From: Gilliamella mensalis
GTDB taxonomy: Bacteria; Pseudomonadota; Gammaproteobacteria; Enterobacterales; Orbaceae
Length of the DNA: 64,000 nt
Direction of reading: 5' to 3'
Assembly: GCF_900103085.1 (NCBI RefSeq)
Contig: NZ_FMWR01000010.1
Coordinates: 1 to 64,000, forward strand
Shown here: positions 51,691 through 59,900 of the stretch, one piece after another
How the letters are laid out: every line of letters begins with the position of its first letter
Position numbering within the stretch: the stretch's first letter is position 1
The notes under the pieces: generated by a model
What the model was told of the DNA's origin: nothing
What the model saw: the letters and a program-made list of their open reading frames with translations, nothing else
Database searches by the model: none
Made by a program: the position numbers and the translations under genes

Positions 51691-52701
51691 TTACTCCTTA
51701 CCGCTGGCACCAAATACACCACCACGAATTAATACTGCAATCACATAATGTTGCTGATCAAGCGCTGGTTTTTCACCTTTTAAAACCCAATTATCAAATA
51801 GGGTATAAAAGTCTGATTTCTGTTTTGGTTGGCGAAAAGCATGCCCCATTGAAGTGACCGAGCCATACGGTTCTATCGCTATTGGAAATTGTGCATTATC
51901 TTCATACCAAGTATCGATAGTTCGAATTGCATTACTGATTTTTTGTGAATGCATGGCGGCTTGTTGGTTCTTCTCATACAATACTTTACTCTTTGTTTTA
52001 CCCGTATCTAGGATTAATTCTTGTGACGGATAGACTTCTTGACCTAAGCCCATTTTCAGTTTGGCTTCAACGTTAAAAATCACAAACTCTTTACCGGATA
52101 ATCCAGCCTCAATCAGTTTGGCAAGATCATTCACCGATTTATCATCATAATCAAATACATTAAGCTGGTATTGTTTAACATCGCTGACTTCAATAAATGG
52201 TTTTTTATCATTTTTTCGAGTAACTGAAAGGCTAATGTGCTCCGCGGTCATACGATTACGCCATAACCAACGACCATTTAAGATATTAATGGCATAACGC
52301 TTAGCCAAGTTAAGCATTCCTTGCGTTTGAATATAATCCTGCGTTGTTTTTTCTAGTTCTTTTTGATATTCAATATCATTACACACGGAAGGTTTACCTA
52401 AAAATGGCAACACTTTACAGCTCCATGTCACGACCAAAGTATCTTTATCGGCATCTAACGCAGCAACATCAACTGTTTGTAAATTTGGCTTTTGTATTTC
52501 AGCATCTAATTTGGTTGGATCGTTTGCAACTGCATTTTTAAGACGATTTGAAATAGTGCCTCGGACTGATTTTTCAGTGACTGTAACAGGAGATAATTTA
52601 TTGGAATCCGTATTATCTTGCTGTGCAAAAATCGCATCAGAAATATCAAAACTACGTTCAAAAGCAAGTACGCTGGCGGTGGTGATTTTATCTTTACTCA
52701 T
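51691..52701 (-). CDS. csy3: Cas7f/Csy3 backbone subunit
   Basis: A 336-residue RAMP protein; six copies form the helical backbone on the crRNA in type I-F surveillance complexes. It starts with the family-typical ASVLAFERSFDISDAIF and contains GRWLWRNRMTAEHISLSVT near residue 145 and FEVEPYGSVTSMGHAFRQP-like sequence (here IAIEPYGSVTSMGHAFR) near 285. Its upstream gap to csy2 is 35 nt. Confidence 0.95.
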   Translation of the reverse strand: MSKDKITTASVLAFERSFDISDAIFAQQDNTDSNKLSPVTVTEKSVRGTISNRLKNAVANDPTKLDAEIQKPNLQTVDVAALDADKDTLVVTWSCKVLPFLGKPSVCNDIEYQKELEKTTQDYIQTQGMLNLAKRYAINILNGRWLWRNRMTAEHISLSVTRKNDKKPFIEVSDVKQYQLNVFDYDDKSVNDLAKLIEAGLSGKEFVIFNVEAKLKMGLGQEVYPSQELILDTGKTKSKVLYEKNQQAAMHSQKISNAIRTIDTWYEDNAQFPIAIEPYGSVTSMGHAFRQPKQKSDFYTLFDNWVLKGEKPALDQQHYVIAVLIRGGVFGASGKE

Positions 52702-52736
52702 AATGTATTCCTTATTCTATAATTTTCTAAATTTAC

Positions 52737-53660
52737 TTAATTGGTTTCTTGATTAATAACATAAATTTCTGCATCATTAGATTGCAATTCACTGCGTTTA
52801 TAACGCCAAAAAGCCTGTGATAAATTCTCTTTCAAGCGTAAAGGAAAGACCCATTTACCGAGCCCATAAATACACTCCACAAATTGCGTGGCATGCTCAT
52901 TACTGCGCGCATGTTCAACCTTACCTGCTGAAAATAGTGGCGAAATAGCTTGATAGCCCAAATGTAAAGGCACAAGCCAACCGCGCCCTTGTTTAACCGA
53001 TGTGGTTTGCCAGTGATCTTTTTCTTGAGGATAATGATGTAACATTGCGGTTTCAATCAAGGCATCAAGCGCTGTAGCATTAGGATCTTGTTGCTGTAAT
53101 TCCGCAGTGATATCTTGTAAATCTTGTGGTGCTTCAACTAAAACAAAAGCTGGTAATAGTAAATTAGCTAAATCAGCATCTGATTCATCAGAAGAAATTA
53201 ACTTGACATCCCCAATAGATACTACATGACCACCGGCTATACGTTGTTGGTAAAGTTTTTGTTTCATCTGTTGGATAAAGGCTTTCTGTTGCTCAGCATC
53301 ATATAATGTTTCTAAATCTTCTATTCTCACTTCGATTAATAATGATACATCAAGATGTACTCGACCTTCTTCAATAATTGAACGAGTACTACCATTTTTA
53401 GCTAGTGGATTTCGTGTTAATCGAAAAGTATAATCCGCATAGTTGTTTGGCCGATAAACTTGTACATCACATTCATGACATGCAATTAACACACCATCTA
53501 AGTAAATAGGATTTTCTGATTCAATTTTACGACTTAAAGCATGAATAGCGCCTAAAAATCCAGAAATAGCTGGGAATCCATACGTTAATGGGCTAGAAAT
53601 TGCATTAGCATTATGAATTTTGACATGATCAAAAAATAAATAATAATCTGGTAATGCCAT
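52737..53660 (-). CDS. csy2: Cas5f/Csy2 subunit
   Basis: A 307-residue RAMP-type subunit that binds the crRNA 5' handle together with Cas8f. It begins MALPDYYLFFDHVKIHNANA and continues with TYGFPAISGFLGAIHALSRK, a family signature. The start overlaps the csy1 stop by one base (TAATG), so translation is coupled. Length is normal for Csy2. Confidence 0.94.
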   Translation of the reverse strand: MALPDYYLFFDHVKIHNANAISSPLTYGFPAISGFLGAIHALSRKIESENPIYLDGVLIACHECDVQVYRPNNYADYTFRLTRNPLAKNGSTRSIIEEGRVHLDVSLLIEVRIEDLETLYDAEQQKAFIQQMKQKLYQQRIAGGHVVSIGDVKLISSDESDADLANLLLPAFVLVEAPQDLQDITAELQQQDPNATALDALIETAMLHHYPQEKDHWQTTSVKQGRGWLVPLHLGYQAISPLFSAGKVEHARSNEHATQFVECIYGLGKWVFPLRLKENLSQAFWRYKRSELQSNDAEIYVINQETN

Positions 53661-55042
53661 TAAAATATTCCCTCCCGTTTACGTTGACTTGCTTTTACCG
53701 CTGCACTAAATTCGCGGCGCCATTCGCTAAATTCAGGATCGGCAAATTGCTGTTTAATATTTTTAAATTTTTCTTTTAAAGTATTTTGAACCCACTTGGC
53801 AAAACTCTTTTCTAAACTTTGTTGCCAATCGCCTTGTTCATACTGCTTTTTAAAATCCTCTTCATTCTCTAATTGGGCTCGCTGTGGATCAAGCCAAAGT
53901 TTTTCATGAAAGTAGAGAGAATAATCACGGCTCCAACCGGCTGGTTGAGTAGTTTGAATATGGCGAGCAAACTTAAGTAGTAATGATAAAATCACCGCAA
54001 ACGCATCTTTACGATCATCTCGTTCTTCTACAATATTTTTTGGCGATTCAACCATATCAAACAGTAATTTAAAACCAAATCGGCAGAAATATTGCAATGT
54101 ATGATTGAAAATAGTTTCTTGTTGTTTGCCTACCATTGGAAATGGCGAGTTTTTGAATTTAGGAGGTATGGAGGGCAATAAAAAATTACGCCCCATTTGA
54201 CTACCAATAAGTTGGCTTGCATTTTGAGCATTACTGCCACCGAGCCTAACAACAGCCAGCTCGTGAAAAGAAAAATAAGGTTGATGCTCAACATCCTTTT
54301 TTCGGCGCAGTTCTCGTGCATTTTTATTTTCTTCCGAAAATCGTGTTTGTACCTTTTTATAAACTAAATGACACAAAGCACTAGGATGTAATGGAATCAA
54401 TAAACGGTAATTATGTTCTTGCTGTGATAAATAAGTTTCTTCACTATTAGGCCAGAAAAATTGCTTATTAAGTTCCGAAGCCTGCGCATCACTCCAATTA
54501 TCTCTAAGTAACTGCTGAAAATTTTCCAAATAAAGAGCAGATTTATTTTTATCATCAGATAAAGCTTCTTGAACAGCAGGGTGATTATTAATAATAAGCT
54601 GTAAAATTGTTATATCATTTTTAACAGTTTGATTTAGTAATCCAAATATATCTAAGGATGCAGCGCTACCTGTTGCATCAAAAGGCAGGACATTTACTGT
54701 AGAAGATGATACAAAATTACCTAAAGTATCAGGTTTTACCTGAGTATTATAATTAGCATTACAAGCCTTAGAGCTAGGGTGAATTCCCTTGGAGAGATGC
54801 GTTGCGATAAGAAGCCATGAAATACGACGAATAGCCGCATCTTCCATCCACGTTTCAAAATCAAACCTTTTAGCAAGTTCAGCTAACTTTTGCTGAGCTT
54901 CATTCACTGCGACCTGATCGCCTGCTTCTTTTGCTTTTTCTAGCTTAGCGGTTTCGCTTTTATAGCTACTATTATTGGCAAGTCGCTGTTGCAGAAAATC
55001 TAAAATTACTTTTCTTATATCTTGCCAAGAAATATTATCCAT
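53660..55042 (-). CDS. csy1: Cas8f/Csy1 large subunit
   Basis: The 460-residue large subunit that recognises the PAM (CC in known I-F systems) and holds the crRNA 5' end with Cas5f. Recognisable segments are LLIATHLSKGIHPSSKACN near residue 77, PLHPSALCHLVYKKVQ near 225 and NAQNASQLIGSQMGRNFLLPS near 277. A strong AAGGAGGG precedes the ATG. It is the first gene of csy1-csy2-csy3-cas6f and has its own promoter. Confidence 0.95.
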   Translation of the reverse strand: MDNISWQDIRKVILDFLQQRLANNSSYKSETAKLEKAKEAGDQVAVNEAQQKLAELAKRFDFETWMEDAAIRRISWLLIATHLSKGIHPSSKACNANYNTQVKPDTLGNFVSSSTVNVLPFDATGSAASLDIFGLLNQTVKNDITILQLIINNHPAVQEALSDDKNKSALYLENFQQLLRDNWSDAQASELNKQFFWPNSEETYLSQQEHNYRLLIPLHPSALCHLVYKKVQTRFSEENKNARELRRKKDVEHQPYFSFHELAVVRLGGSNAQNASQLIGSQMGRNFLLPSIPPKFKNSPFPMVGKQQETIFNHTLQYFCRFGFKLLFDMVESPKNIVEERDDRKDAFAVILSLLLKFARHIQTTQPAGWSRDYSLYFHEKLWLDPQRAQLENEEDFKKQYEQGDWQQSLEKSFAKWVQNTLKEKFKNIKQQFADPEFSEWRREFSAAVKASQRKREGIF

Positions 55043-55078
55043 TTTCCCTCCTTATTTATCTTAAATTTTAATATAATT

Positions 55079-55107
55079 AGAATAAAATAACCCTTGCTAA
55101 AAATCAA
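55079..55107 (-). promoter_or_regulatory. Promoter of the csy operon
   Basis: On the minus strand -35 TTGATT (55102-55107) and -10 TATTCT (55079-55084) are 17 nt apart and lie about 37 nt before the csy1 ATG. The gap position and good ribosome binding site support an independent csy transcript. Confidence 0.55.
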
Positions 55108-55402
55108 GCAAATAACACAAAAAATAATCTAAAAATAAAAAATAAAAAAGAAAGAATCAAAGAAAAATTTAATACTTAACAGGAATAAAATCAAAAATAA
55201 TTATGAAAGAATCAATACGATAAATAAAACTAGCTAATTTATACTGTCCAAGATTAACACTTTTATAGACCGCTTATTCAGCGGTAAAATTCACTTCAAA
55301 GAAAAGTAAATACTTAACATTTCTCAGCAACCTACTCGGTTGTCAGAGCTCAGTATAAAAGAATTACCTCACTTTTACTAGCAACCATTATTCACCTGAC
55401 GA

Positions 55403-55446
55403 TATTTTGTCAAAAAGTTTCAGGTAACTATATGTTTCAGTATAAA
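55403..55446 (-). repeat. Dispersed 3' tandem-hairpin element, copy D (after cas2-3)
   Basis: Read on the minus strand 12 nt after the cas2-3 stop: TATAC-TGAAAC-ATATA, then AGTT-ACCTGA-AACT, then TTTTGACAAAAT. Stem 2 has G and C exchanged relative to copies B and C (ACTT/AAGT becomes AGTT/AACT), a compensatory pair. Stem 1 keeps four pairs. Confidence 0.7.
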
Positions 55447-55458
55447 AACAAGATTCTT

Positions 55459-58400
55459 TTATCCTTGCTTTTTATAAAATCCAAAGTAAGGATGAAAATA
55501 CCAACTGTAATTACGATATAAGTTTACGCTACAAAATTCATTCGCTAATCGATATGGCGTTTTATTTGGGAAATATTCGGCTATTTTTGCTATGGCTTGC
55601 TCGACACTATTAATTAGCCAAGGTTGGATGCTAGGATTATCAAGTGACCAGTTTTTATATTCAATTATACTATTTTGGGTATCTTTACAGCAGTCATCTG
55701 GTGTTTGCCATGCGATATCTGCATAGCTAAATTGGTAATTTCCATCATCGTCAAGTTGGCAAATATATTCATCTTGTGTCTCATCATTCCCTCTAAATGG
55801 TGAAATCGCCTGTAAATGCACACAATGGTGATGAGCTAAACCTTGTTGCCAATAGCTGGTCACATAATTACTTTTACGGGCATTAATCGCAAACAGATCT
55901 GCCATGACCTTATGTTCTAATTCAGCTAGCGTTAGTCCATCTTCAGGGCAAGAATGAATACGTGGAACCGCATCAACATTTACTAACTGATGCTCAGGAA
56001 TTAGTTCATTTGTTTTATGGGTTTTCAGCAAGAATAATGGCTCTTCTTCAAAACCCGGTTTAGTAAAACAGGCTTTATCCGTACGATACTTAGATTCAAT
56101 TGCTTTTAAATTCGAGCCTAATATGGCCACATTGGCCTTTTGTGCAATTTTTTGTGGCCGGTGACGCCATACCCGTCCAACTAACTGAATAATAGATCGC
56201 ATGGATGAGGGTTCTACAATTGCCCAATCATAATCGTGATCACGCCCGACTTCGGTGACTGGCGTGCCTATCACAATAAAGATATGGTTTTCTTTATTGC
56301 TACTTTTTATAGCCTGGAAAATTTCGGGTTGGTTAAATAGTGCTTGTTCATCACTGCGATTTAAAATTCTATCGAGTTTTTCTTCTAATTGGCTACGCAA
56401 TAACAGCAGTTGCCGAGCATGATAGACCACGATATGAAAAGCGGTATCATTAGGCAACTTCTTTTGTTCATAAATTTGTTGTGTAAGTGAAATAACATCT
56501 TCTATATGGGCAAAACGCATTAAACCAATACTAACTTTTTTTTGTGATTTTTTATCTATTTGATGATGATCTTGGTGAAATTGATAAGCTTGATCTAATA
56601 GTTGTTTAGCCAGCACACCATAATCGGTTTTTGGGTTTTCTGTTTTATTTTCTTGGTAATTTAATAGATCTAAAATATGCCCTTTACGGCGGATTGCACT
56701 TTGTGCTAATTGATGAATGCGCATTGCTACAAACTGTTGATGGTGATCGCTAAACGCTTTAGTATCAGCAATTTGTGATATCGACTGTTGATATTCATCA
56801 AACCAGCCACATACAATGGTATTATCGGCATATTGATTATTTTGATTCCAAATTTTTCGCCCTGCTTGGTAAGCGTCAAATAATCCGGCAATTAAATCTG
56901 GTGTTAAAGTCGCCGATGACAGCAGTACTTTGCTCCCAAACAATCCGGCTAAATGCACTAAACGCGCTAGCGCTGGCAAGTCGTGTTGATCAAAATCATC
57001 GGGTTCATCTAAAATCAGATCTGAGGTTAACAATCTTAACGTTGGTGCAATATATTTACCGCCTCGCGTACATTCGCTCGCTTGAATAATATGGTCAATA
57101 GTGCATGTCACAATGGGCGCATAGAGTAATTGTTTTGCTTTACTGTTTTCGATAATGGTGCCTAATTCACAATCAGCAATACCACTTTCTGCTACATCAA
57201 TATATTCATCAATTAATGATTCGATGGATTCACTACCTTGGTTTTCTGAATTTTTTGGAGAATCGTTTTGTTGTATTTCTTCATTACTTAGCTCAAACAA
57301 GGTTTTTGTGGCTCGCCCACCCACTAAAATCGCCAGATGTTCATCACTTAAGTGTAATCTTTCTCTTAATGCTTTACCTGTTTGCAACGTTAAAACACGT
57401 AATCCCAATGCAATGGTAAAACGAACGCCCCGTTTTGGATTTGAAAGCGCATACATAATCCGCCCATTGGCTAAGGTTTTACCACAGCCAGTCGATGCCA
57501 TGTTAACACCAAAAAAGCCACATTCATCAGATTGTTGTTGATAACTTTTTGCTAAATCAAAAGCATGATTTTGCCATTGGAATCGTTTTATAGTTGTTCG
57601 TTTGGTAAAAGGTTTATGTTGATTGATTGCGGGTAATTCCGTGGTTATTTTAGGTAATAAACGAGCAAAACGGGCTGAAAAATTAGCAACACCGACCAAA
57701 TGATCATCCAAACACTGTTTGGCTTCTTTTTGGTAATTTGTGTTGGCAATCAGTATTGCCCTATTTTTTTTTGCCTCGTCATTTGATAAAGATAAACTTG
57801 AGTAGTTATGATCAGCCACCATTAAGCTTAAACGTGAAATATGCAATAAAAACGCGTCAATATTAGACAATTGCATTAAGGGAACATGATTTAGGGCTTT
57901 GGTTGCATAACGGCTTAGTTTTTTCAGCCAAAGCTGACTTAAGGTAATATCGCTTTTAAGCTGCCAAAAATCATCGGGCGAAGTATGCTGACTATGACTA
58001 TTTTTAACCCACCCATCAACTGCATTCAATATTTTATAAAAGGTAGTTATTTTTAAGCCTGAGAGATATGAATCTTTTTCTTGTTTCTTTTTTTTATCAC
58101 CATCTAATGAAGTCGTTAAAAACGGCATTCTATGATGCGACACAATGAGCCACGCAATCCATTGTGCCAATAATGGTAACTGCGTAAGATCATTTTTTTC
58201 AACTTTGGTAAGCTGCTTGTACCAATTAGGATGTTGTTGTTGATATTGAGTAAAATGCGCTAATCGATTAAATAAGGCTTCGTTGGTGGTGCAGTCTTGA
58301 ATCATTAATAAAAATAATTGCAACGAAATCCATTCATGTCGATAAGGATCAGCCGCCACAGCCGTTTCTGCTCGTAATTTAGATTGAAAACCAATCGTTG

Positions 58401-58782
58401 CTTTACCTAAATCATGAAGTAGTGCCGCTATGGTAGTAATTAATTGAATGGCGGTTGCATATTGCCAACAATTTTCGCTGTCACTGCGTAAAATATTACG
58501 TTTAGTACGATTAGTTGGGACTCGTCCTTCTTGATTAAACTGACTGCGATCACCCACAATCCACAAAAGATCAGTTAAATTTTTACCATGTGTCCAATAA
58601 CATGCAACAGCAGTATTTTTGCGTGCGGTTTTGCGTAATAATTTATAAAGCGTTTGTAGCCCAGCTTCGGTCATTGGGCTTTGCCATGTTCGTTCACCGC
58701 AGCGCTCAGCGAACTGATCAATTATGCGACGCGTTTCGGTTAATGCATTCTTTTTGCATTGACTAACAAGTAAAATATTCAT
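55459..58782 (-). CDS. cas3f: Cas2-Cas3 fusion nuclease-helicase, type I-F
   Basis: The effector that degrades DNA marked by the Csy complex and, through its Cas2 part, joins Cas1 in spacer acquisition. The 1107 residues show an N-terminal Cas2 domain (about 1-95), an HD nuclease domain with His123-Asp124 in LLHDLGKATIGF and SHHR at 215-218, a superfamily 2 helicase with Walker A ASTGCGKT at 429-436, DEPD box 592-595 and motif VI QLVGRVWRHRP, and a C-terminal domain. All catalytic motifs are intact. The start overlaps the cas1 stop by 4 nt. Also called cas2-3. Confidence 0.96.
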   Translation of the reverse strand: MNILLVSQCKKNALTETRRIIDQFAERCGERTWQSPMTEAGLQTLYKLLRKTARKNTAVACYWTHGKNLTDLLWIVGDRSQFNQEGRVPTNRTKRNILRSDSENCWQYATAIQLITTIAALLHDLGKATIGFQSKLRAETAVAADPYRHEWISLQLFLLMIQDCTTNEALFNRLAHFTQYQQQHPNWYKQLTKVEKNDLTQLPLLAQWIAWLIVSHHRMPFLTTSLDGDKKKKQEKDSYLSGLKITTFYKILNAVDGWVKNSHSQHTSPDDFWQLKSDITLSQLWLKKLSRYATKALNHVPLMQLSNIDAFLLHISRLSLMVADHNYSSLSLSNDEAKKNRAILIANTNYQKEAKQCLDDHLVGVANFSARFARLLPKITTELPAINQHKPFTKRTTIKRFQWQNHAFDLAKSYQQQSDECGFFGVNMASTGCGKTLANGRIMYALSNPKRGVRFTIALGLRVLTLQTGKALRERLHLSDEHLAILVGGRATKTLFELSNEEIQQNDSPKNSENQGSESIESLIDEYIDVAESGIADCELGTIIENSKAKQLLYAPIVTCTIDHIIQASECTRGGKYIAPTLRLLTSDLILDEPDDFDQHDLPALARLVHLAGLFGSKVLLSSATLTPDLIAGLFDAYQAGRKIWNQNNQYADNTIVCGWFDEYQQSISQIADTKAFSDHHQQFVAMRIHQLAQSAIRRKGHILDLLNYQENKTENPKTDYGVLAKQLLDQAYQFHQDHHQIDKKSQKKVSIGLMRFAHIEDVISLTQQIYEQKKLPNDTAFHIVVYHARQLLLLRSQLEEKLDRILNRSDEQALFNQPEIFQAIKSSNKENHIFIVIGTPVTEVGRDHDYDWAIVEPSSMRSIIQLVGRVWRHRPQKIAQKANVAILGSNLKAIESKYRTDKACFTKPGFEEEPLFLLKTHKTNELIPEHQLVNVDAVPRIHSCPEDGLTLAELEHKVMADLFAINARKSNYVTSYWQQGLAHHHCVHLQAISPFRGNDETQDEYICQLDDDGNYQFSYADIAWQTPDDCCKDTQNSIIEYKNWSLDNPSIQPWLINSVEQAIAKIAEYFPNKTPYRLANEFCSVNLYRNYSWYFHPYFGFYKKQG

Positions 58783-59732
58783 ATTTGATCTGCTATCTGT
58801 TTTAAAGTATCAATAATCCTATCAAGTGCACCTAATTGGGCAAATTGCGCAATACATGCCATACGAAATTCTTTTTCACTGTCGCCTTGTTTGGCTGATA
58901 AAAAAGCTTGAGGTAATACAATGCCATCTTTAATAATATCTGCCGCATCAAAAACTAAGCCACCACGCCGAGTTTTTCCGTGTAAAATAGCCAGCCCATG
59001 TGGTAAACCTAATACCCAACAAGCCGTTGCGCCAAGACCATAGGCTAAATAGTTACCATGATCTAAAAATTGATTAGCGGGATCATGACTTTTACCTCGT
59101 GTGCCTTGTTCTCGTTTAAATTTGTCATCTTGTAAGGTTAATTGATTTGCCATGCCATAAAGACGTTTGCTAATACGCCCTTCTGCAGCTAAAAGAGCTT
59201 GGCTGTTATCAACATCGGTAAATTGTTGTGTTGCATCAGTAAGAATATGCGCTAACTGCGTTTTATCAACATCCCAATCAAATTGTGGCCAACATTCACT
59301 AATAATATTAAGCCGTGTTTGTTGCAATAATTTAGCTGCTTGTAATCGACGTTTGTCATCAAACCAAAATTGACACCAGCTTTGTAGGTATTGTGTCGGG
59401 CGATATTCACTTTGTGGCGAGAAAAACTGGCAGGCAAATTCAGATTCAGTAGATGAAAATAGAGGCGTTCCGCCTCCGCCACAAAAACCAATCATAACAC
59501 CTGCTCGTGAAAGCTCTCGCACTGCCGCTTGCGTCAATGATGTTCCCGTACCTAATAAAATACAGGTGGTATTTGCTATTGGGATATTCCAATATAACGA
59601 CTGCTGACCTTGCTCAGTCACATACTCAACTCGTCCACCATTAACCAAAACACGACAATGTTCTAAATAATAAATATTGGCTCGCTTGGAATGCATGATC
59701 GTTTTTAGATCAGAAGAATGAATCATATCCAT
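58779..59732 (-). CDS. cas1: Cas1 integrase, type I-F
   Basis: The integrase of spacer acquisition. The 317-residue protein has the metal-binding triad Glu184 (LAAEGRIS), His251 (LHGKTRRGG) and Asp265 (FDAADIIKD), spaced as in Pseudomonas I-F Cas1. It begins with the subtype-typical SDLKTIMHSKRANIYYLEHC. It is first in the locus and overlaps cas2-3, so the system should still be able to acquire spacers. Confidence 0.96.
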   Translation of the reverse strand: MDMIHSSDLKTIMHSKRANIYYLEHCRVLVNGGRVEYVTEQGQQSLYWNIPIANTTCILLGTGTSLTQAAVRELSRAGVMIGFCGGGGTPLFSSTESEFACQFFSPQSEYRPTQYLQSWCQFWFDDKRRLQAAKLLQQTRLNIISECWPQFDWDVDKTQLAHILTDATQQFTDVDNSQALLAAEGRISKRLYGMANQLTLQDDKFKREQGTRGKSHDPANQFLDHGNYLAYGLGATACWVLGLPHGLAILHGKTRRGGLVFDAADIIKDGIVLPQAFLSAKQGDSEKEFRMACIAQFAQLGALDRIIDTLKQIADQI

Positions 59733-59864
59733 GATGATAACTGATTAAATTAATTGAAATATAGCCAATAAATTAACATTATTTTATATGAAAAACGAGC
59801 ATTTTATTGTCTATTACGAGCAATTGAGTTATTGCAAAGTTATTAGATTATGGCAGGGATTTTT

Positions 59865-59887
59865 AAAGACGAGCATTGCTCGTCTTT
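59865..59887. terminator. Hairpin between carB and cas1
   Basis: AAAGACGAGC (59865-59874) and GCTCGTCTTT (59878-59887) form a perfect 10-bp stem with a 3-nt loop, 13 nt past the carB stop. The minus-strand stem itself ends in TTT and is followed by AAAAATCC, so the U tract is short. The plus-strand tail ATCTTTTTGTTT is better. Its position makes it the likely end of carAB. Confidence 0.65.
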
Positions 59888-59900
59888 ATCTTTTTGTTTA

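Larger units (their letters stand above)
55043..55458. other. 416-nt gene-free gap splitting the cas operon
   Basis: No gene is seen between csy1 and cas2-3. The gap holds the csy promoter, a hairpin ACCGCT (55269-55274)/AGCGGT (55280-55285), a second stem CAACC (55328-55332)/GGTTG (55338-55342), and a copy of the dispersed 3' element next to cas2-3. The cas1/cas2-3 unit and the csy unit therefore look like separate transcripts. Confidence 0.6.
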
